A DNA stretch of 64,000 nt from Monarcha castaneiventris obscurior. Its lineage: Eukaryota; Chordata; Aves; Passeriformes; Monarchidae. Below, one piece after another: positions 13,001-25,758 of this stretch (positions are counted from its first letter, which is position 1; each line of letters opens with the position of its first letter). The DNA is taken from contig JAMPIT010000350.1 in the NCBI GenBank assembly GCA_026261815.1, positions 2,976,001-3,040,000 of the forward strand. Direction: 5' to 3'. The position numbers were made by a program, and so were the translations under genes. The notes below the pieces were generated by a model. The model searched no databases. It had not been told where the DNA came from and worked only from the letters and a program-made list of their open reading frames with translations.

Positions 13001-13859
13001 TTGTACAAAACACACATATAAAACAGCATACTTAGAGGGAGAAAAATATGAATCAAATTAATTCCAGGCAGTGAAAGTTATTTCAACTCCTTCTGAGGAA
13101 GTAAGGAAAAGAAACACAGAAGAGGCATCACTGCTCATGGCACTGACTCAGTTGCTGGCTGTGAGAACAAGACCTTGTGTGCCTTTGTTCCAGACCTAAG
13201 TAGCAGCTGCAATAGTTTCATATTTGTTCAAATTTCCAAACAACCAGTAAATCAGAAAGCACCTGGCTGATGCTGCAGAATTGCAGGGTCATTTATTATT
13301 AATTGTTTTTATTGTTTTTGAATTCACCTTCTTAAGCCATGAATCCCTTGCTACAAAATTTTGCAAAAGACAACTCCTGGCACAAAAAGCGTAAGGGCTA
13401 AGTAGAAGCCCCAAGAGAACAGATGAATCCAGACTGATGAATGACAAGGAAACAAGCTGCCTGGGGAAGATTTGAGCAACAGGCATGACACAGCAGAGAG
13501 ACCTGCCCTCTGGTATTTCCACAAGCATCGCTGCAGAGGGGAACCTGGATGAGGAAATTGAATAAGATTCTGAGGTAGACTGGCAGCCATCCACCAGCAG
13601 ATAGAAAATTATAATATCCCCTGATAACAATTTTATCTACATGAAAAAATATGACAGGCATGTCTTAGAAATGACAAGTATGAAGAACATGAAAGATTCA
13701 TGTGAGGCAAGATCTTTTAGGCAAACTAATTGAAAGAAACTCAGATTTTCAGGTCTAAAATAATGTAAAGCAACTTCAAAGCAAAAATTCAACCCAAATT
13801 AAGAATAATTGTTGAGTTAGCGTTACTCAAGGAATTGAGTAAAATGTAAAAATATATGT

Positions 13860-14760
13860 GCAGCAGGCTTGGGGAATGCTAGCACAGGGGGAACCTACAG
13901 GAGAACCTTCAGGAAAGAGAGAGCACTTTTGTCATCTGTGGTAAATGAAAGGACAAATGGAGAATTAGGAAGGATTTAGATAAGCACCAGAAAGTGACCA
14001 CGGCAATACTGAGTCATAGTCTAAAGTGAGAGGTATCTGGTGACACCCAGAGTGACTGTGAAAGAAGGTAGCAAAGAAGGCTGAACTTTTTTCTTGAGTA
14101 TTGCCTAATTCATGAAATCCATCAGCCAAGACTTTACTTTAGGCAGAAAGGTACAGCTGGAGTAGAGAGACCAAAGTAAGACTCATCAGTACAGACATGA
14201 ATTTGTATTTTTCTCCATGAAAAAGAGAAGGGAAAAAGAGCAAAAGGCTGTGCAAAAGATTATCACAGAAGGAGACTGAAGATTTTAAGATTACAAAGGA
14301 GGAGCTAGTAGAGAAGAGAGACCCCAAAACAGAGTGTGGTCACCCCCAAAAATTGAAGTGGATATGGAAAGGCCAAGCGAATGACCAACACGTGAGAGGA
14401 AGGCTGATAATTGTTTATTGAGTAGAACTGAAACATGTCTACGTTGCAAATGAAGGGCATGAAGAAATGTGGCAGCTCACAAAGTACAAAAGACCAGCGT
14501 GGAAGTGGGAATCAAAGACAAACAGGGAAGAATTGTAAGGCAAAAGTGAGAGGGCCTAAGAGAGGAAGACTACCAAGAGAAGATCGGATGGAGATGACAG
14601 TGATGACAAAGGGAACCAAGGGAGAGAAGAGCTGCCTGAAGCTATTTTAAAAATGGGAGAGAGTAGGAAATGGGGAGAGTAAGAAGGCATGAGAATGGCA
14701 CAGGAGCTGGCTGCAAGGGATGTAGAAGAACAGCCAAGAGGAAGAACAGTCCCAGATATA
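13860..14760. other. Purine-rich strand-asymmetric block
   Basis: About 900 bp in which the plus strand is unusually rich in A and G (for example AGGAAAGAGAGAGC, GAAGGGAAAAAGAG, GGGAGAGAAGAGC). No coding identity is seen. The 71-aa plus frame at 14435-14650 is basic and low-complexity, and is probably a by-product of composition. It could be an old diverged repeat, and a similar block occurs at 52440-52970. Confidence 0.4.
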
Positions 14761-17630
14761 CAAGAATGAAATCAACAGCAACAGAACTAGAGAATGCATG
14801 CTGGAATACACGAAGGCACCTCTTTTCTTTGCCAAAGCCATGAATGTTTCACCAAAGTACACAGGAGTTCACATGGGCTCAAAAATTATGTAGGTAACAG
14901 TAATAAAATATATCAAGGCATGGTAAGTAACAGCAACACTGTGCCAATAACCCTGGAAATCTCTCAGCTCCAGAACTCTTCAGCCAGGGAGTGCTAATGA
15001 TTACAATTTGAAAACCCCTCTACAGGTATGACTGCAAATTTTCCTTCAAACCAACCAAAAGATCTGACAGGGAGAAGGGAAGCAGTTCACGCTCATTTCA
15101 TGGAAGCCATTATTTTTTCCACTGCTGTTCTGGTTTCCATCAGTCTTTTAGGGCTTCTCATACAAATACCACAGTTTATTAAACTAGTCTGGTGAAGATG
15201 ACTATCTCATTCTCAGCAAAACCAAAATGTTTGGAACAATGCAGTGAGGGGAAAATTGAAAGCTGAGACAATCTTCCCTCAAAAGCCTAAATCTGTGCCC
15301 AATTATATGCTATGCAATGGTTCACTAAAGAACCTAAACTGCACTATCTCAAATGGTCTTTGGGTTTCGTACTGCTGCCAGAAAATTTTACCTTATTTCC
15401 AGTGACTGAGTAACAACTTTCGGATTCAGTAAGAAATACAAGTAGTATACAAATACTCATCTGTAGATGTTAATTAATGTACTACTGACTTCTAACCGAA
15501 TCCTTGCTGCTCCCTTCAAGTCCACACTTGCAGCAAATCAGTTTCTCACTTCCTGTAAGCACTGAAGGCATCTCTACAAATTTTAACCTAGGAAATGGCA
15601 ATTTTCAGCTCATGTAACTTATTATAACCTAGAGTTGTTCATTCGCTTGCCTGTTCAACAACATCTAAAAAATCTTTATACTGCATAAATAATGTATTAT
15701 ATCCATAACAACAGGATGCAGTACGCTGTATGATTGATCACCTTGGCATTCAGCTCCTGTGGGAACAGCTTTTGTGAAACATGACTCTATCTAACTCCCT
15801 GAAAATTACATTTTGGTAAAACTGTCTGAATGATCAAACTTAGGTATGGTTGGACATAATGTCATTAACACTGCACAGGCAGGTACAAACTTGCACTCTT
15901 CATATTGTACTAAAGCAATGCTATTTTACATCCTCAAGGAATCAGAGAGAGCAACATCAGGGGGGATCAATTTAAATCAGTGATTTGAACCACTAATTAT
16001 AAACACCATTAAAATCAGGAAACTTTTAATTCCCACTGTATGTTACAGACGTAATCACTGCTACTTTTCTTTTTAATGCCAGTATTTTGAGGCACAGTTG
16101 TTTTACACGGGGCTTTACAAAAAATGTGTATGCACTGTTTTATGCTAATTATTTGAAGTCCTAGTTTTTCCTTTTCCATTAGCAAATGATAAAAGAGCCA
16201 TCACTCAGTTGCCTAGTGATGACTATTCCTTTTCTAATCACAGTTAGTGTCAAGCTGACTCCTATTCCATCTGAAATTGAAACTGATTTCAACCAGAATT
16301 TTAATTATTTTCTAAAATACGTATATCATATGCATATTATCAAAAAGTTACTAGTTAAATAGGACCATCTTAAATACAGCAGATACATGGAGGTAAAATT
16401 AAGTTGATCCAAGCAGATGCTGTATTGTAAGTTTAACATTTATGTCTACATTCTCTGCTGCTAACAAAATTTACTACTTCTAAGCAGCCCATCTTAGGTG
16501 ATTTTGATACAGCTAAAAGACTCGAACTTAATTTACATTCACAGGATGGTGAGAATAAACAAAGACAACCAGTTCCTCAAATCCTAACATGTTTTTCAAC
16601 TTTGAATGGCACCTTGAATTTAACTTATCAAATATATCAAACAAATAAAGTATTTCAGAACCAGGAAAAGATACAACTTGTTATAAAAAAGTAGCTCATT
16701 TTCCCTGTTAATGATTGCTCTCTAAATCACATCTCTATCTGAAACTTAATCAGCAACTTTATTTCTTGAATCGTTTTTTAGATTTTTCTTTAAACTTCTT
16801 TCTTTAAATTTTTTCATAGGCCATTCCTTAATACCTTCATTTTATCCACCATTTTCAAATTCTCAAGAATAAAATAACGTATCTAACAAATTAAAATATG
16901 TATTTTAATAACTCTTTTTGTTATTGTTATTGAGCTGATGATTTTATCTATCATGTTATTAAGTATAAGATGGTTTTTCCCCATTCCCCCAAATATTTGC
17001 AACATATATAGAACATGAAAGAGAGACAAGGATAAATAGTACTCTCATTGATTTGAAAATAAATCATAGCATGCTTAAAAGGCTGTCAGGATAAGTGACT
17101 TTAGCCTAACTGTACTGCTCATTCTGAACTCCAGCACAAACAGCTAGGTTGCTCCCCTGACTTTCTGGTGTAACACAATCTGCTTGCAATTCCCATTTGC
17201 CATCCATTAGTAAGTCCTGGGGACAGGAACAGCAAACTGGAAACAGCATCCACTGGCTCGAGTGTAAGCACATTGCCACATATTGCCCTGCTGAGGTGTT
17301 CTACCTCTGGCAGAAATAAATGCCTAAACTTATTATGCTCAGTATTTCCTAAACTGACAAAGGGTCACACAGGGCTTCCTGTGGCCACGTAAATTCCTCC
17401 TTGAGACTCATCCTCAAGGATCAATTAGCAGTCATTGGTCTTTAGTATTTCAATCTTGATGAAAATTTGAAGGGAGCAACCTTCACCCCATACATAGAAA
17501 TTATATTCAAATGCTGTTTTCTCCACTACCTGAGGTGGATGATTTAGATTTGCATAATTCTTCAATTCTTGACCTAGTAAGAAAACCAACATTTTTTTTT
17601 TTCTTAGAAACCTTTTGCATCTGTTATGCT

Positions 17631-17650
17631 AAAAAAAAAAAAAAAAAAAA
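17631..17650. repeat. Poly-A run (A20)
   Basis: Twenty uninterrupted A, with an 11-base poly-T run at 17592-17602 about 28 bp upstream on the same strand. No element body is recognisable before it. Confidence 0.9.
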
Positions 17651-20645
17651 GAAATAAAAGAACTGTGAGTTTTAAACTGATTTCAGAGACATTGGAGTAT
17701 TTCTCCACTGAGAAATTGTGGGCCTTAAGTGCCTGGTCCTCTTTGCACAGTCACTCATCTTTGCAAGGGGAACATTTTATTTTTAAAGTAGTACTTCTGC
17801 TTTCTTAAGGACTACAAGTCTTTGCCACAGACAAGTGTAGGATCTCAGCTTTATGGAGTCGCTAAAATTATTTCTGCCTCAGCAGAGCAACCTGATTATA
17901 AAATCCAATTATGATTTGATTGCATCCACAAACCTATCTCCTCACGCATGTATCTTAAATGGCTTGCTCTTCCTTTTAAAGTTCTTGCAGATTCACAAAA
18001 CTTTGAGGATAAAATTTAATGATCTATTGAAAATAAATAAATAATTTATATCACATTGTACTTGGCATACAACATTAGCACAGAGAACATTTGCTAGAGG
18101 TACTGTTAACTGAATATCCTTGTTACATTATGCATGACTTCCCAAAGCACTGAGTACATAATATCCATCATGAAATTCAGAATATATAACTAAATTTAGA
18201 AAGAAGTATATTCAGACCTATGATCAACATTCTGACATCTCCAGTTATGAGTTTTAATTAAACTTGCTTTTGTATTAAGTCTATTTTTATTAAGTAAGTA
18301 CAGAATCCTGCTTTATACATTATGTATAAGTAAAAAAAGATAAAAAAGTAATTCGTAGATGTCTTTTCTTAAAGGCATAATTCAAGTCACTGGTCCATAA
18401 CTTCTCTGCACAGTTGTGATGAAGAGGCACCACTGCTGAAGGTGATCAGTTTCTTTGAGAGCTTCAGCACCTTGCTGGCAATCCATTTTAGCACCCCAAA
18501 TACTACTTCCAGTGACAACAAGCTGATAAATGAGATCAATGGGTGATAGAGGGCATGGATTATTTGTAATTTTTTTTCCCCCAGGCAATAAATTATCAAA
18601 AACTAAAACCAGAAACATTCTTGGACATCTCTAATACATCAGACTAACCACTCATCCAACAAAATACTGCTGGGTTTTGCCACAAATTTATATTGTCCCT
18701 CTAAATATTCTCCTCTTAAAATGAACTGCTTCAAACTAGTCTCAAGCAAGGCATGAAACTAGAATTAACTCTGACAACACACTACCAAAACCAAATACTT
18801 CTCTAACAAGGGAAGCACAGCTTAAAGGATTCAGTATTTTGTGCTTCAGGAAACCTACAAGAATGATGTACTGACATGGTGACACAAAAGAGGGGTGGGG
18901 TTGTGGTTGGTTGGTTCTGGTTTTTTTACCATCGTAATGCTTTTCTTCAAAGGTTATTCCTTCTACATTTCCAAGAAACAGTTCTTATTAAGAGAACCCT
19001 GTACTATAGCATTCACATTTTGATGTGAATAACTACCTTTTAAGAAAAGTCCAAACTAAAATTCCTTGGAATCAGCACATTTGTATTTACAAATTCTACA
19101 TCACTCCTTTGACATCAATCAAATGCACAAAGACAGATTTACTGGCTAACATATTAAGTAGAAGCTGAAAGTAACTGTCTCTTGGAAAAACAGCTTTATC
19201 GGAATAGCAGAAAGCTGTTTTCCTGCTGGAGAGACACCGGCTTAGTTACCCAAGAGAAGAAACTAAGAACTTCAGATTTGTCTGAGCAATTTCAATGCAT
19301 TTCCTGAAATTCAGACAGGTAGAATACAGCACCTGTTTAAGTTTTGACAGTAATTCAGCACAAACGGTGCTTTAAACTGTCTTTTTTTATATCTCTGAAG
19401 CAATTCCGATCTGATTTTGCATGTGCTTTTCAACGTATGTAAACAGCTCTTGCTTTTCAGACCAGTATGTTGGGCATAATCATGTATCGGTACAAAGAAA
19501 TCCCAAAACTCTTTGTGTGTATTAAGTTGGGTAAACAAACATCTTGAATGTGACAATCACAGACAAACAAAATATACAGCACTTATTACAAGTTTTCAAG
19601 AAGCCAAGATTTTGTGCAGAAAATAATCTGAAGGATGAGTCAAACTTCTCATAGTATTTCTTGACTATATATTTCCTATAACAAACAGACTGTGAGCACA
19701 TGATGACAAAATGCTGGATATACATAAACAGCACAAAGCAAGTAAAATGCTTTAGAGATGTGTTCTGATAAACTGAAAACTACCACAAAATAATTAACAT
19801 AAGAAGAAATGCAAATATTGGAAAGCTATTTTAGTTCTAGCTTTGCTGTTTGTGTTCCATTGCTAAAACCTTAAATCCATTTTATCACAGACATGTGATG
19901 TACTGTATTTTGAAGATCCATTAATTTTATTTTGCAAATGTGAAATACTTCGAATTTCAATATAGAATCTTCCCGGAGAGAGTTTTGGACAAGCAGTTTG
20001 TTCTTATTTTCCTATTCCTCCTCACGTTTTCCATCTATTCAATGTTTTTGGTATGGCTTGCATAATGCATGGCTGCAGCCACTTTCCCAGTGTTAAAGAA
20101 CACTTCTTTGAAAATGAAGATGCACCAAATTATATACCATAGCTTTTGGAAAGAATGAGAAGTGGAAAACAATAAACCTCCTGCATGCTAAATACAGCCA
20201 GTGACTACATGACATACAAGAACTGCTGCACCAAAATGTTCTTGCTGCTGAACCTGTCAGTTCTTGCACTGACACCTCTGAATTTGAACAAATGTGGCTC
20301 ATTAACATGAGGCAGAATAAAGACAAACCTGAAATGCAAGTTTCCCAAAGTGTTCCACTTGCAGTTACCTTATTTATGACTCTTATTTTCTTTCCAAAAT
20401 AGGCAGAATGGCAAGAATCAATCTATTGCATATGTTGTAATAAGTCTGAAGAGATTTCAGTCTTAAAGCCCTGCTTTCTCCAAAAGGTATAAAAGAGTTA
20501 AATGAATGGCCTAAAGATAATAATTACACAGATGGTCAATACTGCCATTTTACAGGAAAAAGTAAGAGTCATCATAGCACATTTGTACAAAATATAGTTG
20601 ACAGCAGTTAATTCTGGAACCTTTCCAACACTGAGAGGATGCTGC

Positions 20646-20661
20646 TTTTTTTTTTTTTTTT
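20646..20661. repeat. Poly-T run (T16)
   Basis: Sixteen uninterrupted T, about 80 bp upstream of the alternating purine-pyrimidine tract. Confidence 0.9.
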
Positions 20662-20739
20662 CTGAAGTGGTGATTTAAGCACAGGAACATTATCCCATGT
20701 ATATGTTCAACCCCCTGTACTCTATTCACATTGTGACTT

Positions 20740-20801
20740 TATATATATATACACACACACATATACATATGTGCATGTGTCTACGTATACATATATATAT
20801 T
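20740..20801. repeat. Alternating TA/CA/TG microsatellite cluster
   Basis: Tracts of TA, CA and mixed TG/CA run together. Purine and pyrimidine alternate without a break from about 20740 to 20780, and again from about 20783 to 20800. Confidence 0.9.
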
Positions 20802-20837
20802 TTAGAGAAGATTATTACATATGTATTTGCATTCCTT

Positions 20838-21459
20838 CACAACGTGCACTCCCAGCCCAGAGAGCCAAATGTCCCCTGGGCTGCACCCAAAGCAGTGTGG
20901 GCAGCAGGGCCAGGGAGGGGATTCTGCCCCTCTGCTCTGCTCTGCTGAGACCCCACCTGCAGGGCTGCATCCAGCTCTGGGCTCCCAGCACAGGGAGGAC
21001 ATGGAGCTGTTGGAGCAAGTCCAGAGGAGGGACACCGAGATGATCAGAGGGATGGAGCAAACCTCTCCTATGAGGAAAGGCTGAGAGAATCGGGATTGTT
21101 CAGCCTGGAAAAAAGAAGGCTTTAGAAAACCTCTGCAAGCTTTCAGTACCTGAAGGGGGCCTGCAAGAGCTGGAGAGGGTCTTTTGACAAGAGCATGCAG
21201 GACAAGGGAGAATGGCTTCAAACTGAAAAAGGGCAGATTTAGATTAGGTATTAGAAAAAAATTCCTTCCTGTGAGGGTGGTGATGCGCTGGAACGGTCTT
21301 CCCAGAGAAGATGTGGATGCCCCATCCCTGGAAGTGTTCAAGGCCAGGTTGGATGGGGCTCTGAGCAGCCTGGTCTAGTGGAAGGTGTCCCTGCCCATGG
21401 CAGAGGGGGTTGGAACTGGATGATCTTGAAGGGCTCATCCAATTTAGGCCATTCTATGA
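20838..21459 (+). mobile_element. CR1 LINE 3' fragment, 5'-truncated
   Basis: The plus strand carries the CR1 ORF2 tail and 3' UTR: CTGGGCTCCCAGCACAGG, GGCTGAGAGAAT, TTCAGCCTGGAAAA, CCTGTGAGGGTGGTGATG, CATCCCTGGAAGTGTTCAAG, then GGTGTCCCTGCCCATGGCAG and the terminal CCATTCTATGAT. The encoded frame is broken. It is closely related to the copy at 47300. It is antisense to DDX10. Confidence 0.92.
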
Positions 21460-24104
21460 TATGCTTTTTCAGCAGGTCACACATGTTTGTGAAAGAGACT
21501 TAATGCTCATTGTTCTTCTCATTTTCAAAAACAGGGAATTAAATGGAATTGCTCATGCACACACAAGCTGGGATTGCTAGAATTCTATCAGGCCTTAGAG
21601 AGAGGGTCCAGAGAGGTCCACACTATTCCAAAAATGACAGCCTATGAACAGCAGACTAGCTCCTCACAGAAGCCATATGGAAGCCTGACATTCCCTCTGC
21701 ACACTAACCAGAAGAATTTTTCTGATGTTAAACAAAAATAACTGGCTAAGAAAAAGTGAGCTGCACATGAACTGACCCCTTTCATGCTTTTGTAGCTTTA
21801 ATGAAAATTTCACTAACCTCTCCAGCATTATCATTACTAATTTGCTTGCCCATTTTACAGTAATAATGTTGGCATCTGACATTTTCAGGATTTATTTATT
21901 GCTTTTAATTACCTGGTCTTCTTTTAAACTCAACTACTTTCTGTTTAGTCTGTTAAAAAGAGCAGTGATTTACTACATCATATTTCATGTATTTAGAGAA
22001 TGTCTACATAGCTACACCAATTAGATGTTTTCCTACAGTCAGGTAGTTGTATTTAATGAAAGTGTACAAAAGAAAATCCAGTAGGGTACACTGGAAGGGC
22101 TGAAAGACTGATTAGGTACATGAACTCACACATAATAAACAAAACTAATTTTATTGTCCATTCCAATTTGAATCAGCATGCCTACTTCTGCAAGAGTACT
22201 TCCAACCAGAGATAAGCGTAAGTTTCAACAAACAAAATATCTTTTCATAGAAAGTTTTACCCTGTCTGAGACTGCCCAGAACCACAGTAGGATGGGATCC
22301 CCTATGGACCAATGCAGAAGAATATGCAATAACCACTTCAGTTACCTTCAGGAACAGGTGAGCTTTCTTGACACTACGGCACAGCCCAGCACTCCTATGG
22401 AGATGGGTCAGCAGCAATCTTATATCAGAAGATTAGCTCAGTATCTACCAAATCACTCTTAACTAAATGAACTGACATCTTTCCAACAGTAACCAACATA
22501 CACAATGTAAGTCATGAGGAGAAAGCAGCTAATTTCCAGTTAGGATTGGTTCAGGGTAAACAGGTATATTTGCTTTAATCTGCTGGTTTTAAGTGCTAAA
22601 ACAGGCATATCAGCTATCAGATATTACACACAGATGATCAAATTTCCAATCTAAATTTCTACAATCAAGTGAAGACCAAGTACTCATATTTGTGGATATA
22701 TCAAACTGAGCAGGCTATTGTTCAGAGAGAAGCCTACAATCTACTTTTTTCTGTTCAGTGATAATTCAGGTAGTGTCGTTTCATGCGTACAATTTTAAAA
22801 AAATTTTTGTCTGTAGTGCCCAACCTTTAATCCTTGTTTAGATGATGCTCAAAAGAAGAATAAGCTCAATTGTTCTTAGCTAATTACCTGAATGATTATT
22901 GGCTTTTACAATAAATCTTAACCATAAATGTTAATGCATAGAGCATGCCCTTATTAGGTTACTTAAATACTTGTAGGCATCTTTAGGATCGAACAAATTT
23001 CTCATGGCTTTGTCACAAGCTGTTTTAAGTTTAGCACATTTTTTTTTCTAAACAGATAGGCCAGTTCCATAAAATAAAGGTGCCACTTTAATGGAAACAA
23101 TATTTACACTGACTTGTTGAAAGAAAACTATGAGTATAGTCCTAGAAATCAATGTGAAATCTGACACATATGATGGGCTAGTACAAACATGCTAAATTAA
23201 AAAAAAAAATCACAAGGTTGCTTTTTTCATTTAGTCTTCTTGCAGAGAGACAGAAAGAAAACTATAAATTTAAATTACAAAACCCATCTGAAATATCTGA
23301 GACAGACTGTGCTTCCAACCATTCTTTCTTTCAAAGCACCTTGTACACAGGAGACTTGTGCCTGTTGTTCAAATGTTTCTGGCTGCACATTAATTAAAAT
23401 TAAATTTAAATTAAATCACCCCTATCAAATGATACGTGACTTAAGACTCAAAAAATGTATCTAAAATAGAAGGATATTTTACTCTATCTTAAGAAATCTT
23501 AATTCTTAGTCAGCCACCACACGACCTAGTCAATTTACTGCTCAGGTGGTATCAGGTTCAAGCTTCTCTGCTAGGAAGCCCAGTGTGTCTCACTGAAGAG
23601 CTAGCTACAAGAATCAGTTGAACTATTATTTAATTTATAGTGCTGCAACACTCCAAGAAATACACTACATAGTAGGTTTTTTATTAACACTTCATATTTA
23701 AAAAATAAATTAAAAACTCTTACCAGCACACAACTATTTTAGTGCAGTTGTAATTAATGAAGTTGCCATGAGGGCATTAGCAAAAAACAGTCTAATTTGT
23801 TCAAAAATTATTCAGGACAACATTTGAATGACTGGAGGCCACAGCAACACCTGTAACTAAATGCATTTGCATCAAGCCACTTGCTTGACAACTGTTTTCT
23901 CTTTATTTCTACTAAGTGCTATCCTGTAGACTGATGGTTGTGCATTCTTTTCAAATGGAGCTGAATTTAAACAGGCAAGGTCTCAGCCATAGAAGAAATA
24001 AACCATTTCAAAGTGCTAGGGGTTTAAACATCAACAAGAAATCACCTCCCAGTACACAAAAATAATGTCAGGATTAACTATTTCAGGTTTTTTATTGTCT
24101 GATT

Positions 24105-24108
<4 letters not shown>

Positions 24109-24135
<27 letters not shown>
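24109..24135. repeat. (AT)n microsatellite, 13 units
   Basis: An uninterrupted AT dinucleotide run in unique intronic sequence. Confidence 0.95.
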
Positions 24136-25731
24136 AGTAATGGGGAGAGTGAGAAATTAGAACACCTACTCCAAATACGGTTTCAAGTAACTGAGATTAA
24201 AGTACAGAACATCTGAGGCAACTGGCTGTAATTTTATTTAAACTCTGATACCACCAAAACAGTATCACATCCAGAGCAAGAATATTTATAAGCAGTACCA
24301 TGTCAGAAGTGCCACTACACAAACATCTTTATCTTCTACTGTGTAGAAACAATTCAATTGCTTGAAAACAAAATCTGGATAGCATCAAAATTCAACTAAT
24401 GCAGGAATGGAAGGCGCAGGCAGGCACTCAGTAACAATCCTGCAGCCAAACACTCAAGCACTTAGCAAAACTTTACAAGGGAAACCTCAGATCCTGCACA
24501 AGTACCAAAAAGCGCAACTATGAAACACCATGGAAAGATTTTTCCTCGTTCTCATGAAAACTAGGTATTTGCAGTGGAACATTTTCAGAGGGTGCTGTTC
24601 CTCTAATTACAGAGCAAAAAAACCAGAAACCCTCAATCTTCATGATTCAGAGGGAAAGAAACAGATATAAGAAAAAATCCTGAACCCAAGAGCAAAAGAT
24701 ACCCATGAGATACGCCTAAAAGACTTTAAGTTCTCCTCAGCAATATATTCCTACTTCAGTTTCCAGAGGAAGCAGAAACTCACAAACAAAATGTAACACT
24801 GGAATGTATCACTACTACATTAATGTGAAAGAGAAACAAATAACTTGCTTTTAACTTTAGTCCTAACTTAATGACCTGATCATGGACATCAAACCAACGT
24901 ATCTCATCCTGACTCTTTTAAATGCAGTTTACTGATACAGTTTTTGATAGCCTCTAGACCATGGAAACACAAGTCATTGGTATGAATCAACTTAATTACC
25001 TTTTAAGACCATTTCCATCTAAAAAAATCAATATTTTTGTTCAGAGACAGCTGTATTACTATTCAGCAACTTTAAAATATTTTTCGTACAAGAACTTATA
25101 ATACAAGAAGATTTTGATTTGGAAAAAACCCAGCCTGCTATTGCCCAAACTAATACTTTCTACTTCTTTCTGTAAAATTAAAGGCTGTCATCAGATATTA
25201 AAAAAATGAACAACTATATTCAAGTTCTCCTTTTAAATACGCCATAAAGTCAAGGCCTTAGCTCCAATAGTGTGTTAGAACAGAATTTTTCATTTTAAAC
25301 AGCTTTCAAATCTACAAGACAGGACAGATGAATAAACAGATGAATAAACTTAGAAAATAGATATGCAATGGTGAAATTTTTTTTTAAATTCCAGTTGTGC
25401 CTCAAGCTACTAGATATTGCCTGATGATTATAAAGAATACTCATGCGTAATCTATCCGACTGCCTTTTAAAAACCATTCCTAGAAAAGATGACTCATGAG
25501 GATGCTTCACAAACAACAAGAAAGCACCACAATTTCACGTGGTTTGACTTCCCTGAAGAACTTCAAAGAAGCCTCTTCCAAAGGAAGAGTTCAGAACATT
25601 TCAGGGAGAAGAGTAAAATAAAAGTTACAGCCTCTATCTCCTCCTTCATATATACTACAGACACTGCCCCTCTGTATCCAGAGCCTTGAGATTTTTTCAA
25701 GCACTGCAGTAGCATTTTCTACACCTTTGCA

Positions 25732-25758
25732 ATTTGACTCTCCATGTGAGAGTCAAAT
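25732..25758. repeat. Perfect inverted repeat, 11-bp arms and 5-nt loop
   Basis: ATTTGACTCTC at 25732-25742, loop CATGT, and its exact reverse complement GAGAGTCAAAT at 25748-25758. It is too short for a miRNA precursor and is not followed by a T-run. Function unknown. Confidence 0.85.

Noticed and set aside
18382..18618. Overlapping 78-aa and 70-aa minus-strand frames, considered as a retrogene piece
   Set aside because: Two frames are open at once over a short stretch, neither matches a known protein, and there is no poly-A tail or target duplication.
24109..24135. CRISPR-like or origin-like repeat
   Set aside because: It is a simple AT microsatellite. The window is vertebrate intronic DNA and no spaced repeat array exists in it.
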